A stretch of 64,000 bases of DNA from Dokdonella_A sp963834755 (GTDB taxonomy: Bacteria; Pseudomonadota; Gammaproteobacteria; Xanthomonadales; Rhodanobacteraceae). This document shows positions 17,119-26,412 of the stretch, in pieces. A program made the translations under genes and the position numbers. The notes under the pieces are model-generated. The model was not told where the DNA came from. It made no database searches and saw only the letters and a program-made list of their open reading frames with translations. Location: assembly GCA_963834755.1 (NCBI GenBank), contig CAWICQ010000012.1, forward strand, positions 744,001 to 808,000, given 5' to 3'. Positions within the stretch are counted from its first letter, which is position 1. Every line of letters starts with the position of its first letter.

Positions 17119-17949
17119 TTACCGCTTGAGCGTGATTTCGCTCTGTGGGAATGGGATAGTGATCCCGTTCGCATCGAACTCTAGTTTGATCTGCCGCTGT
17201 AGATCGAACTTGAGCGGCCAATATTGCTGCGGCGCGACCCAAGGCCGTATGGCGAGATTGACGCTCGATTCCGCCAGTTCCAGAACGGCCACGAGGGGAG
17301 GGGGATCTTCAAGGACGCGATCGTCATTCTCGAGAATGGAGTTCACCAAGCCAATGGCCTTGTCGACATCGTCCTGGTATCCGATGCCAACGGTGAGATC
17401 GAGGCGCCGTTTGTCGAGCGTACTGTAATTCGTGATCGAATCGCCCAGGATCTTTCCGTTCGGAACGATGACCTGACAGTTGTCGGGACTGTATAGAACG
17501 GTATGCATGAGACTCATGCTGCGGACGGTTCCGGATACACCTGCGACTTCAATGAAGTCGCCGACGCGAAACGGTCGCGTCAACATGATGAGTACGCCGG
17601 CGGCGAGATTCGAAAGCGATCCTTGCAGCGCAAGACCGACCGCGAGGCCGGCCGCGCCCAAGGCAGCAAGCAGCGACGCGGTGGGCACCCCAATTCGGTC
17701 CAAGGCGCCGACCACGACCAGTGCCAAGAGGAAGGCGAATACGATATTGCGCAAGAAGTCGCCAAGCAGGGGATCGGCGCCGCCTCGAAGCAAGATTCGT
17801 TGCGCACCCGAAGAGATGCGGCGCGCGATCCACCAACCGATGAGAAATATGAGAACCGCAACTACGACCTTCGCACCCCAAGCGACAGCGAGAACGGCGA
17901 TGTCGTGCGCGTCCAGCGATGTCAAAAGATTTCTGATCTTAGCCAGCAT
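17119..17949 (-). CDS. mscS: MscS-type small-conductance mechanosensitive channel
   Basis: The 276-residue protein matches E. coli MscS in length and layout: a short N-terminus, two membrane helices, a pore helix TM3 of alternating Gly/Ala (SLLAALGAAGLAVGLALQG with SLSNLAAG after it), the upper beta domain (FRVGDFIEVAGVSGTVRSM, VIVPNG) and the C-terminal alpha/beta domain. It would release solutes on hypo-osmotic shock from the inner membrane. It is a single-gene unit. Confidence 0.95.
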   Translation of the reverse strand: MLAKIRNLLTSLDAHDIAVLAVAWGAKVVVAVLIFLIGWWIARRISSGAQRILLRGGADPLLGDFLRNIVFAFLLALVVVGALDRIGVPTASLLAALGAAGLAVGLALQGSLSNLAAGVLIMLTRPFRVGDFIEVAGVSGTVRSMSLMHTVLYSPDNCQVIVPNGKILGDSITNYSTLDKRRLDLTVGIGYQDDVDKAIGLVNSILENDDRVLEDPPPLVAVLELAESSVNLAIRPWVAPQQYWPLKFDLQRQIKLEFDANGITIPFPQSEITLKR

Positions 17950-18014
17950 AGTGGAAACATCATAATCTGCTCATTCTGAACGTCTGTATCGCGTCGGCCC
18001 GATGCGCTCGCGTG

Positions 18015-18686
18015 TTACTGGATAAACGTGACGTACTGATCCAATGCAAGACGATGAATGTCCGGCACGCGACAATCTTCGGCAGGAAATCCGGCGACCA
18101 ACAATAGGTACGGCATCTCGTGCTTACCTCGGCCGAGAATGTCGTTGAGGAAACCCATCGGGCTCGGCGTGTGAGTCAGCGTCACCAGCCCCGCGTGGTG
18201 CAAGGCCGCAATCAGGAATCCACAAGCGATTCCGACCGACTCGTGGGGATAGTACCGCTTCGACTTTTGCCCACGCGCATCCAGGCCGAACCGTTCGTAA
18301 AAGACCGCGATGAGCCACGGGGCCACGTCGAGAAAACGCTTGTCCGCATCCGTACCCAGAGGCGCAAGTGCCTCGATCCAATCAGCTGGCGCGCGACGCG
18401 CGTAAAACTCGCGCTCTTCCACTTCGGCGGCAACGCGAATACGGTGCTTGGTTGCCGCGTCTGCAACGGCCACGAATCGCCACGGCTGCTGATTGGCTCC
18501 GCTGGGAGCACTGCCCGCCGCACGAAGACAGTGTTCGATGACTTCTCGCCCGACCGGACGATTGGAAAACTGGCGCACCGTACGACGGCGCGACAGTTCA
18601 TCTGCGAATGCAGTCGAGCGAGAGAGCATTTCCGCTTCGGAATATGGGGAAAAATTCTGCAGAGGAATGAAACGAGCTGCGGTCAT
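18015..18686 (-). CDS. Nitroreductase-family flavoprotein, iodotyrosine deiodinase-like
   Basis: The 223-residue FMN-type nitroreductase resembles the iodotyrosine deiodinase/BluB side of the superfamily. Diagnostic stretches are RRRTVRQFSNRPV, AAGSAPSGANQQPWRFV, EEREFYARRAPADWIEAL, PLGTDADKRFLDVAPWLIAVF, YYPHESVGIACGFLIAALHH and LTLTHTPSPMGFLNDIL. The EExxFYxxRAxxxW segment is the active-site lid seen in deiodinases. I use the ATG at 18686, after GGGAGA, rather than 18704. Bacterial homologues can dehalogenate halotyrosines; the native substrate here is unknown. Confidence 0.82.
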   Translation of the reverse strand: MTAARFIPLQNFSPYSEAEMLSRSTAFADELSRRRTVRQFSNRPVGREVIEHCLRAAGSAPSGANQQPWRFVAVADAATKHRIRVAAEVEEREFYARRAPADWIEALAPLGTDADKRFLDVAPWLIAVFYERFGLDARGQKSKRYYPHESVGIACGFLIAALHHAGLVTLTHTPSPMGFLNDILGRGKHEMPYLLLVAGFPAEDCRVPDIHRLALDQYVTFIQ

Positions 18687-18980
18687 GCAATGTTGGTCTC
18701 CCATGTTTCACAGACGGATCTTTTGGATTCTGCCTATCGGCAATGCCCGGCAAATGAGAGCGGCTTTTCTTGTAGTATACAAATAAACACCGGTCACGCG
18801 GCGTTAACACGCGAAAGCATATGATCGCACAGCACTTGGGTTTTGCGTCCCAAAGTAGCCCTCCAGCGTCATGCTTCATCCTGACGCCGTGATGATATCG
18901 CGCCGCGGTTTTCGCCGACGGCCTCAGCTTCGGTTGTCTTCGTTCTCTCATTTTGAGGAACGCCTTTTTGGAGATACTTC

Positions 18981-19427
18981 ATGAATAACCCGAATAGTAG
19001 TAGCAACCCTACGTCCAATCTCGTCGAGACTGTCGCTGCACAGACTTCGTTCAAGACGTTCGACAAGGCGCTGCGCGCGTCAGGGCTCGCCGACACGCTC
19101 AAAGGGCCAGGCCCGTTCACCGTGTTCGCGCCAACCGATGCCGCGTTCGCAAAGTTGCCGGCCGGCAAACTGGATGCGTGGCTCAAACCTGAAAACAAGG
19201 CGGAGCTAATTTCCGTGCTCAAGTATCACGTGACGCCAGGGCGTCTGATGGCCTCCGACATTCGCAAGATGGAGACGACACAGACGGTCCTCGGCCAGGC
19301 TGCGAAGATCCGGTCGTCGGGCGACAAGGTGACGATCGACGCCGCCGGCGTGTCCCTGACGGATATTGCCTCGAGCAACGGCGTGATTCACCCGATCGAT
19401 GCCGTGCTGATTCCGACGAAGCACTGA
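18981..19427 (+). CDS. Fasciclin (FAS1) domain protein
   Basis: The 148-residue protein is a single FAS1 domain: LVETVAAQTSFKTFDKALRA, GPFTVFAPTDAAFAKLP (H1 box), LKYHVTPGRLMASDI, and an SNGVIHPIDAVLIP (H2 box) end. Unlike many bacterial FAS1 proteins no signal peptide is visible: the N-terminus is Asn/Ser-rich and polar. GGAGAT precedes the ATG. FAS1 domains act in adhesion; the role here is unknown. A strong hairpin follows the gene. Confidence 0.92.
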   Translation: MNNPNSSSNPTSNLVETVAAQTSFKTFDKALRASGLADTLKGPGPFTVFAPTDAAFAKLPAGKLDAWLKPENKAELISVLKYHVTPGRLMASDIRKMETTQTVLGQAAKIRSSGDKVTIDAAGVSLTDIASSNGVIHPIDAVLIPTKH

Positions 19428-19461
19428 TCGACAATCGCAACCCAGTAGCACCAGCCATTCG

Positions 19462-19489
19462 GTGTGGTGAAGCTCCGGCTTCACCACAC
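19462..19489. terminator. Bidirectional terminator hairpin
   Basis: GTGTGGTGAAGC and GCTTCACCACAC form a perfect 12-bp stem with a TCCG loop, 35 bp after the fasciclin stop and 37 bp beyond the stop of the convergent deacetylase gene. It can serve both genes. Confidence 0.8.
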
Positions 19490-19525
19490 GGCACATGTCT
19501 TTTGCGACTTGCCGCACGCCAGAGA

Positions 19526-21325
19526 CTATCGCCTTCGCTTGGAGCGACCACGGTCTTGTGCGGATTGATCGTTGGATGCGGTCACTCCATGGCGAGACTG
19601 GTACCCTAACCAAAGGCCTTCGAAGAAGGCCCTGGCATTCTGCCCAAGGGTGCGCGTGAGATAACCGCCCTCCTGCACAACCAACGTTGGCTTGCCGAAC
19701 TCACCAATGGCGCGACCGATTACGCTGAAATCGGCCGGGAGCAAAGCCCAAGTCCCGGTCGGGTCGGCTTTGGCTGTGTCCAGGCCGAGTGCAATGACCA
19801 GGAAGTCGCTGTCAAAATTGCGCAGCAGGCGCGTAGCGTGCTTGAAAGTGCGGTGATAACGCTTGACCGTGGTCTCCTCCGGCAGCGGAAGGTTGATGTT
19901 GTGATTCTCGCCGGCGCCCATTCCGCGTTCGTCTTCGAAACCGGCGAAATGCGGGTAGGCACCTGGTGGAGCGCCGTGGATGGAAACGGTCAGCACATCG
20001 CCCCTTTCGTAAAAGATGTCTTGCGTTCCGTTGCCGTGATGGTAATCAATGTCGAGAATGCTGACGCGGCCGAAATCACTGAGGTATTCGGCGGCGATTG
20101 CAGTGGCGTTGAAATAGCAAAAGCCGCCAAAGATCCGGCGGCCCGCATGATGACCCGGGGGACGCACCAGTGCATAGGAGAGCCGAAACCCATCGAATAA
20201 GCAGCGCGCGCCGGTGACTGCGCAATCGACGGCTCCGTAAGCGGCCGGATAGGCGTTTCGATGCAGGGGCGTGAACGTATCGGTGCAGTAATAGCCCATG
20301 CGCAATTCGAGGTCCTTCGGCGGACGTGTAAGATTGCGGACGGGGAACACAATCGGGTAGATCGACTTGCCCTGAGGCAGCGACGCGCAGGCATCGCGAA
20401 GGTAGTGAATGTAGGCGCGCTCGTGGACGCGCTCAATAAGCCGCTGCGAGGTGTGTCGCGCACTCATTCGATGGAACAGTTTCGTCTTGTCGAGCTCCTT
20501 GAGAATAACCGGGATCCGGACGGGCGCCTCGACGTAGCCCCGATCGCGCACATGGTGGATGTTGTGTGCCTCATTCACGACCAGCGCGATGCCTTTTCCG
20601 TAGCCGCGCTCGATGACGGGTGCTGGTATTGACCGGCCGTGATAGCGCGGCTCGCGGATCTGCGCGGGGTCATCGCCGAATGAACGTGCGATCGCCTTCG
20701 CTGCCTTCGTATCGTACAAGTCGCCGTACTTGCGCACGAGAATCGTAGCAACGACACGACGCAGAAATGCTCTACGCGGTGGAGGACACCGGCCGAGTCC
20801 ATCGAACATCAGATAGTAGAGGTCGTCGTCGCCTGCGTGCGCTGGCGTGTCGTAAGCATTGTTGATAATGGGTCGTACGCCAAAACGTTCGTAGAAACGC
20901 AGTCGATCGATGTTTTGAGAGCGGATCGAAGCGTCGGCGACGCGCTCATCGTCGACGCTGCATTCCAGATAGAGCCCGTCCGCATGCATGGCGTCGGCTT
21001 CTTCGCGAACCACTTGGTACAGCACGCCACCCACACCGCTGCTGCCGCTGTCCACCGAAGTTGATATCAATTCGAGAAAGGCGACGTTGACGTCGGTGAG
21101 ATGCAACAGCATGGCGAAGGCGCGCACCGCACCCGCAGCATTTTCGGCGACTAGCAGGATCGATCGATAGCGGTAGTGCAGCGGGTCATTCAGTTGCCGC
21201 GCTACCTTGCTCAGGTCTTGCGCTCGTGCTGTTGGAAATTGGGCGAGGATGATCGCCTCAACTTGCGCGATCGCATCGCGGTTTGCTCGGGAGACATCAT
21301 CGAAGACCTTGCGCACGCGAAACAT
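19526..21325 (-). CDS. GNAT acetyltransferase-histone deacetylase fusion
   Basis: The 599-residue protein joins two opposing activities. Residues about 5-175 look like a GNAT domain (SILLVAENAAGAVRAFAML, FLELISTSVDSGSSGVGGVL, then the C-terminal NIDRLRFYERFGVRPI). Residues about 240-580 are a class II/acetylpolyamine amidohydrolase-type deacetylase: RPPGHHAG with His392-His393, DIDYHHGNGTQD with Asp427 and His429, GLDTAKADP with Asp516 and EGGY with Tyr555, so all Zn and catalytic residues are kept. It is cytoplasmic and single-gene, with a shared terminator downstream. Substrate is unknown: protein lysines, polyamines or a small amine. Confidence 0.88.
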   Translation of the reverse strand: MFRVRKVFDDVSRANRDAIAQVEAIILAQFPTARAQDLSKVARQLNDPLHYRYRSILLVAENAAGAVRAFAMLLHLTDVNVAFLELISTSVDSGSSGVGGVLYQVVREEADAMHADGLYLECSVDDERVADASIRSQNIDRLRFYERFGVRPIINNAYDTPAHAGDDDLYYLMFDGLGRCPPPRRAFLRRVVATILVRKYGDLYDTKAAKAIARSFGDDPAQIREPRYHGRSIPAPVIERGYGKGIALVVNEAHNIHHVRDRGYVEAPVRIPVILKELDKTKLFHRMSARHTSQRLIERVHERAYIHYLRDACASLPQGKSIYPIVFPVRNLTRPPKDLELRMGYYCTDTFTPLHRNAYPAAYGAVDCAVTGARCLFDGFRLSYALVRPPGHHAGRRIFGGFCYFNATAIAAEYLSDFGRVSILDIDYHHGNGTQDIFYERGDVLTVSIHGAPPGAYPHFAGFEDERGMGAGENHNINLPLPEETTVKRYHRTFKHATRLLRNFDSDFLVIALGLDTAKADPTGTWALLPADFSVIGRAIGEFGKPTLVVQEGGYLTRTLGQNARAFFEGLWLGYQSRHGVTASNDQSAQDRGRSKRRR

Positions 21326-21603
21326 GCAACGATCCGTAGCTGGCTGGCAAGAGCCGTTGACTGCGCAGGATTATAGTCGGTCGTTGAAAAATCAGTGTTG
21401 TACCACCCGCACCGACGTCGCCCCCATCTTGAGTAGCATGACGATTTGGAGTCCGATCCTGTAGAAGGGAATCGCCTTCGATAATGAAGCCGTGCCTCGG
21501 CCAGGTAGGCGGTAGAGCAGGCCGGCAAGGTGATTAGCGACGACTTGGGACACGCTGAGGTGCCGGGTGTTGCAGCGCGGTCGTCCAAACTTCAAATAAC
21601 CTT

Positions 21604-22500
21604 TCAACGACGGAATCGCACCAGTACGCGTTGTCCAATGCGGAAATTGCTGGCATCGAGGGCCAGCACGCATTCGACATCGTGCGCACCGGCGCGCTCG
21701 ACCGGATCGTCCGTGAGTCGGCTCGGCCCGAACACGTCGCCTATCCGTATAACGCGCGCCGGGTACGCAGGGCCCTGATCCGAATCGCGTACGACTTCGG
21801 CCTGCATGCCGGATTTGACTTGGTCGACGTACGCTTCGTTGAGCTCCGCGCGCACGATACGCGGCCCGGTGGGCAGAATTTCGAATAATTCGTTCGGCGA
21901 TTGCGATGAAACGAAGTCGCCGACGTGCAGCGAAAGCCGGACGATGCGGCCGTCGACGGGCGCCTTCAGCGTGCGCAGATCGACCTCGGATCGCGCTTGC
22001 GCGAGCTGCGCGCGCGACATCTTCACCGCCGCTTCGGCGGCCATGACCTCGGCCTTGAGCACCGCCACGGCCGACGCGGATTCGTCGGCCGATTGACCCG
22101 TCGCGGCTCCGGCATCGGCCGCTTCGCCAACGCGACGCGCCTGCGATGCGGCCTGCGGCAGCCGCGCTTTCAGAACAGCGACGCGCGCCTGGGCTTCGGC
22201 AAGCCCGGCATCCGCGACGTCGACCGCCAAGCGCGCCTGAAGCGTGTCGATGGTGGCGAGTACATCGCCTTTGCTAACGTCGGCACCCTCCACAACGCGC
22301 ACCTCGTCGACGCGGCCGTCGCGCGGAGCCGTCACTCGCAGGAGGCCGCCTTCGACATCCACCTCGCCGCGCGCCATCGCGATGAACGGCGACGCCGGCG
22401 CGACCTTGTCCCCGCTTTCGCCTCGCATGCATGCTGTGAGCGCCGCACCGAGCGCGAGTGCGGCAATGAAATGTGTGCGTGGATGCCAATGTCGAATCAT
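21604..22500 (-). CDS. Periplasmic adaptor (HlyD/DevB-like) lipoprotein of ABC exporter
   Basis: The 298-residue membrane fusion protein starts at the ATG at 22500 with a lipoprotein signal ending LTAC. It has a split lipoyl/barrel layout (ARGEVDVEGGLLRVTAPRDG, VEGADVSKGDVLATID), a predicted coiled-coil hairpin (about residues 100-190, rich in Ala, Glu, Arg) and the return lipoyl strand LKAPVDGRIVRLSLHVGDFV. It is the last gene of the operon encoding its permease, ATPase and outer membrane channel. No clear Shine-Dalgarno precedes the chosen start. Confidence 0.85.
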   Translation of the reverse strand: MIRHWHPRTHFIAALALGAALTACMRGESGDKVAPASPFIAMARGEVDVEGGLLRVTAPRDGRVDEVRVVEGADVSKGDVLATIDTLQARLAVDVADAGLAEAQARVAVLKARLPQAASQARRVGEAADAGAATGQSADESASAVAVLKAEVMAAEAAVKMSRAQLAQARSEVDLRTLKAPVDGRIVRLSLHVGDFVSSQSPNELFEILPTGPRIVRAELNEAYVDQVKSGMQAEVVRDSDQGPAYPARVIRIGDVFGPSRLTDDPVERAGAHDVECVLALDASNFRIGQRVLVRFRR

Positions 22501-22616
22501 CGCGAACTGCCGTGGCTCATCGCGTCGCTGCCGCTGCCGCGTGAGGAGCATACAGAAACACCGAAATGCGCGCCGCGCATCGCGAACCCGCTCCGTCTCG
22601 ACAGCGCGCCGCCGGA

Positions 22617-23363
22617 TCATCTGGATGATTTGGCAAAGGATACATGGGCTGCGCCATCCAGCGCATCGGCAGCGGACGAAGTGAGTCGCTGATCCGAGAG
22701 GATGCGCCCGTCCTCCATGGCCAGCACGCGGTCCGAATGGGCGATCAGGCGCTGATCGTGGCTGACGCACAGCACGGTCGCTCCGTGCGTGCGCGCGATG
22801 CGGTGTAGCGTATCGATGACAACCTGCCCGTTCGCCGCGTCGAGCGCGCTGGTCGGCTCGTCAGCGAAGACAAGCTGCGGCTCCTTGGCAAGCGCGCGCG
22901 CAATCGCGACGCGTTGCTTCTCACCGCCGGAGAGCTCCGCGGGCCTCAGATGCATGCGACTCGACAGCCCGACCTCCTCGAGCGCCGTACACGCGCGCGC
23001 GCGCGCGGTGGCGTCGTCCAGACCCAGATAGCCCAGCGGTAGAGCGACCTGATCGATCGCATCGAGCGCCGGAAAAAGATTGAAGCCCTGGAACACAAAG
23101 CCGGTATGACGCAGGCGGAAACGCTCGAGCTCGCGCGGCGCAAGCTCAGCGAGATCCAGTCCGAGCGCGACGGCGCGGCCTGCGTCGGGCCGCAGAAGGC
23201 CGCTCAGGATAGCGAGCAACGTGCTCTTGCCGCAGCCCGACGGCCCCGAGATCAGCGTCAGCTCCCCGGCCTCCATCGCGATCGACAGGCCGCGCAGAAC
23301 GTCGACGCGTACCGTTCCCGTAGTGAAAGATTTCGACAGCGATTCGGCGATGAGCGCGCTCAT
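22617..23363 (-). CDS. ABC transporter ATP-binding protein (MacB/DevA-type)
   Basis: The 248-residue ATPase has Walker A GPSGCGKST (40-48), Q-loop VFQGFNLFPAL, signature LSGGEKQRVAIARAL, Walker B LVFADEPTSALD and H-loop CVSHD. The sequence is of the LolD/MacB/DevA group that pairs with FtsX-like permeases. It begins 3 bp after the permease gene. Substrate cannot be deduced. Confidence 0.92.
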   Translation of the reverse strand: MSALIAESLSKSFTTGTVRVDVLRGLSIAMEAGELTLISGPSGCGKSTLLAILSGLLRPDAGRAVALGLDLAELAPRELERFRLRHTGFVFQGFNLFPALDAIDQVALPLGYLGLDDATARARACTALEEVGLSSRMHLRPAELSGGEKQRVAIARALAKEPQLVFADEPTSALDAANGQVVIDTLHRIARTHGATVLCVSHDQRLIAHSDRVLAMEDGRILSDQRLTSSAADALDGAAHVSFAKSSR

Positions 23364-23366
23364 GCG

Positions 23367-24497
23367 TCAACGCAACAGCAGTGCCGGATCGGCATGTCGC
23401 AGGGTGCGCACCGCGGCCCAGCCCGAAACCAGGGCGATGCCCATGACCAGCGCCCCACACGCCGCGACGGAGGTTGCGTCGAGCTGGACCGGCACGTCGC
23501 GATGCAGCGCGATCAGCATCGCAATCGACGTAACGACGCCGCCGATCGCCAGACCCGCTGCACCGACCCAGCCGGCCTGGCTCAGGACGACGCGGCGAAG
23601 ATCGGAAAAGCCGACGCCGAGCGCGTGCAGCGTTGCGTACTCGCGCATCGAGCCGGCGACCGCGCCCATCAAAGTCTGGCTCGTGATGATCGCACCGACG
23701 CCGAACACGACGAGCGCGAGGAACACGACGCCGAGGCCCGCACCGGTCTCGAACATCCAGTACATCACCGCTCGATGCGCGAAGCTGTCGCGGGTCCACA
23801 CTTCGTAGCGTCGCGCCGCGCCTTCTGGCTGCAGGCGATCGCGCACCGCCTCGGCAGCGCGCGGATCCCGCAACTTGACAACGTAATACGCGACCTCGGT
23901 GCCGCCACGATCGTTGTCGAGCCGCCGAGAAGTCGCCAGCGACGTCACGATGTTGACGCCGCCAAGTGCGCGCAGGCCGTTGCCGACGCCCACGATGCGC
24001 ACGCGATGGCCGTTGATGACCGCCTGGCCGCCGATTGCCAGACCGAGCTTTGAAAGGTCGGCGCGATCGACGATGACGCCCTCGGGCTCATTGAGGGTCG
24101 CGCGCAGCTCCGGCGAAAGCACGTCGGCGAACAGCATGCCATCCGGACGCGGATCTATGCCCGACACGAACACCGAGATTCCGCCGCGGTCGGCGGGTCC
24201 GCGCCAGTCGCCGTCAATCCACCGGAACGGCTCGACACGCTCGACAGCCGGATCCATCATCAGTTTGATTTCGACGTCATTCGGAATAGGCCGGCCCAGC
24301 TCGATACTCTGCGTGCCGGGATAGCCTACCCACAGATCGCCGCGCGATTTCTGAATGTAGGTGGCCGCGCTGCCGAAGATGCCAAACACGAGCGCCGCCT
24401 GCGTCAGCAGCAACACACCCGAGAACGCAACCGCCAACGTCGACGGCAAGAACCGCCGCCATTCGTACAACAGCGTCTTGCGCGCGAGCGGCACCAT
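23367..24497 (-). CDS. FtsX-like ABC transporter permease (DevC-like)
   Basis: The 376-residue permease has one N-terminal membrane helix (FLPSTLAVAFSGVLLLTQAAL), a periplasmic domain of about 220 residues and three C-terminal helices (AGLGVVFLALVVFGVGAIITSQTL; a middle pair around VGAAGLAIGGVVTSIAML; ALVMGIALVSGWAA). This is the FtsX/MacB topology, as in DevC. The start ATG shares one base with the upstream stop (TGATG), showing coupling to the outer membrane channel gene. Confidence 0.9.
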   Translation of the reverse strand: MVPLARKTLLYEWRRFLPSTLAVAFSGVLLLTQAALVFGIFGSAATYIQKSRGDLWVGYPGTQSIELGRPIPNDVEIKLMMDPAVERVEPFRWIDGDWRGPADRGGISVFVSGIDPRPDGMLFADVLSPELRATLNEPEGVIVDRADLSKLGLAIGGQAVINGHRVRIVGVGNGLRALGGVNIVTSLATSRRLDNDRGGTEVAYYVVKLRDPRAAEAVRDRLQPEGAARRYEVWTRDSFAHRAVMYWMFETGAGLGVVFLALVVFGVGAIITSQTLMGAVAGSMREYATLHALGVGFSDLRRVVLSQAGWVGAAGLAIGGVVTSIAMLIALHRDVPVQLDATSVAACGALVMGIALVSGWAAVRTLRHADPALLLR

Positions 24498-25912
24498 CAG
24501 CCGGCTCGCTTCGCTGGCATCGGCGCGCCGCCAAGTGCCTTGTACAGCGCGATGAATGCAAGATCGCGCGCCTGCTCGGCATCGGCCGACTCAAGTTGCG
24601 CCTTCAGCAGGAGCGTCTTGGCCATTTCGCGATCCACTTCGTCGGCGAGACCGACGCGGCGGAGCGCTGCAGCTCCCGCCTCGGCGCGCGCCTTTGCCGC
24701 AACGGCGCGATCCAGATCATCAACGCGCTCGTGCGCACGACTGAGCGCGGCCATGGCGGTTTCGACTTCAGCGACGCCTTCAACCACGGCCTGACGATAG
24801 CTCATAAGTGCGACTTGCAATTCCGCTTCGCGCGCATTGACAACCGCGCGGCGCGCGCCCCAGTCGAAGATCGGCACGTCGATCAACGGGCCGAAGCTGA
24901 CGACGCTATCGGCATCCGCCAGGCGCGTGTGCCCGATCACGCGTGCCGAATACGTCAGCGATCCCCCGAGCGCCAAACGCGGAAAGAGATCGGACCGCGC
25001 CACGCCGAGTTCACCCGCCGCCTTCAGGATGGCGAGCTCCGCGCGGCGGATCTCGGGCCGCGTGCGCAAGAGATCCGCCGGCGCTGCGCCGATGCGCAAC
25101 GCACCCAGCGTCGGCAGCGAGCCGCCGTTCGCCGGCTCGTCTTCCAACGGCTCGCTCTTGCCGAGCAGCACAGCGAGCTGTTGACGGCTGCGATCGATCG
25201 CGAGCTTGGGTTCGAGGAGCGCGGCCTCGGCGACGGCGCACTCGGCTTCGCCGGCCGCGCTGTCCATCGCGCTCGCCAGGCGGAGTCTCTCGCGGGTCGC
25301 AATAAGAGCGGCATGGGCCTTTGCCGCGTCGGCAAGGTCGCTCAACACGGCGAGTCGACGCTCGGCGCCGCGCAGTTCTACGTAGACACGCGCGACTTCG
25401 GCGACGACCGTCACTCGTGCCGCGTAGGCATCGACCTCGGCGAGGCCGATATCGGCTTCGGCTGCGCGGGCGCTGCTCGCGGCGCGTCCGAACAAGCCGA
25501 ACTCCCACTTTGCGTCGAAGCCCGCCTGGAAGTAGCTCGCGCTCGAATCGGGCGCCGGTTCGGAGAATGTATGCGCTCCAATTTCCGGAGCGAACGCGGC
25601 GGCGGCGCGAGTGGACATGGCACGTGCGGCTGCGATCCGGTAGGTCGCCTGGCTAAGTGTAAGATTGCTGTCGATCGATTCGTCGACCAGCCTATCCAGC
25701 TCAGCATCGTGAAACGCGCGCCACCAGCCGTGAAGGTCGGGCGCCGCGCCGAGCGCTGATTCTTTGGCCGCGATGTGCCGCCAAGTCTGCGGCGCGTCGC
25801 CTCGCGGCACTTCGATCGGTGCAACCGAACACGCGACGAGGCCGCTGGCGAGCAGCGTCGCGCCGGAGGCGAGCCACGCGGGAGTGAAGCGGATGCGAGG
25901 ACCGGGCGTCAT
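24497..25912 (-). CDS. Outer membrane efflux lipoprotein (NodT/TolC family)
   Basis: The 471-residue protein begins at the ATG at 25912 after GGAGG. A lipobox (LVAC) ends the signal peptide, as in NodT/OprM-type channels. Two TolC-like repeats follow, with typical segments LVDESIDSNLTLSQATYRIAA, RTRPEIRRAELAILKAAGEL, DLFPRLALGGSLTY and FDWGARRAVVNAREAELQ. It heads an operon encoding permease, ATPase and adaptor, so all four parts of a tripartite ABC exporter are made together. Confidence 0.92.
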   Translation of the reverse strand: MTPGPRIRFTPAWLASGATLLASGLVACSVAPIEVPRGDAPQTWRHIAAKESALGAAPDLHGWWRAFHDAELDRLVDESIDSNLTLSQATYRIAAARAMSTRAAAAFAPEIGAHTFSEPAPDSSASYFQAGFDAKWEFGLFGRAASSARAAEADIGLAEVDAYAARVTVVAEVARVYVELRGAERRLAVLSDLADAAKAHAALIATRERLRLASAMDSAAGEAECAVAEAALLEPKLAIDRSRQQLAVLLGKSEPLEDEPANGGSLPTLGALRIGAAPADLLRTRPEIRRAELAILKAAGELGVARSDLFPRLALGGSLTYSARVIGHTRLADADSVVSFGPLIDVPIFDWGARRAVVNAREAELQVALMSYRQAVVEGVAEVETAMAALSRAHERVDDLDRAVAAKARAEAGAAALRRVGLADEVDREMAKTLLLKAQLESADAEQARDLAFIALYKALGGAPMPAKRAG

Positions 25913-26034
25913 GACCTCCACCGGATCACGCCGAGAACGCGTCGAGCATCGCCAACGTTCATTCAGCCATAGGCGCTCGAATAGGCGATCCACGACGATC
26001 TGCGCCCGCATCTGTGTCGGTGTGTTCGCAGCTT

Positions 26035-26412
26035 TCAGTGCCTGGCGGCAGCGGTTTTGTCAGCGACAGCCTCCGCCGTTTCTTGCCGCGGCGTCTCGTG
26101 CTTGCGCGAAATGATCGAACCCGTTCCGGCGTCCACGATGACCTCATCGACTCCCGTCTCTCCGGCGAGGCGGATATCAAACGAATAAATCAAACAACGG
26201 CGCTCTACTTCGAGCTCGCCTTGGGAGACTATCGGCGAACGACCCTTGTAGCGGGCGATTGCCGTGTCCTTTGCGTCGGCTTGCTTGACTTTCGCCATGC
26301 TCTCCAGAACCAACTCAGCCGTACCTTTTGCAGGGTGAATACTGCATTTCAGTTCTGCCGCCGAGGCAGAAAATGTGGCGAGCAGCGTGAGTGAAATGAG
26401 CAGTGGTTTCAC
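26035..26412 (-). CDS. Exported PepSY-domain protein
   Basis: The 125-residue protein starts at GTG 26412, preceded by GAAGGAA, and has a signal peptide (KPLLISLTLLATFSASA). The rest is one PepSY domain: SMAKVKQADAKDTAIARYKG, LEVERRCLIYSFDIRL and VDEVIVDAGTGSIISRKHE, where the last is the typical VxVDAxTGxVL end. PepSY domains occur in periplasmic regulators and metal or redox systems. An upstream in-frame ATG at 26442 would add 10 residues with no signal character. Confidence 0.8.
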   Translation of the reverse strand: MKPLLISLTLLATFSASAAELKCSIHPAKGTAELVLESMAKVKQADAKDTAIARYKGRSPIVSQGELEVERRCLIYSFDIRLAGETGVDEVIVDAGTGSIISRKHETPRQETAEAVADKTAAARH

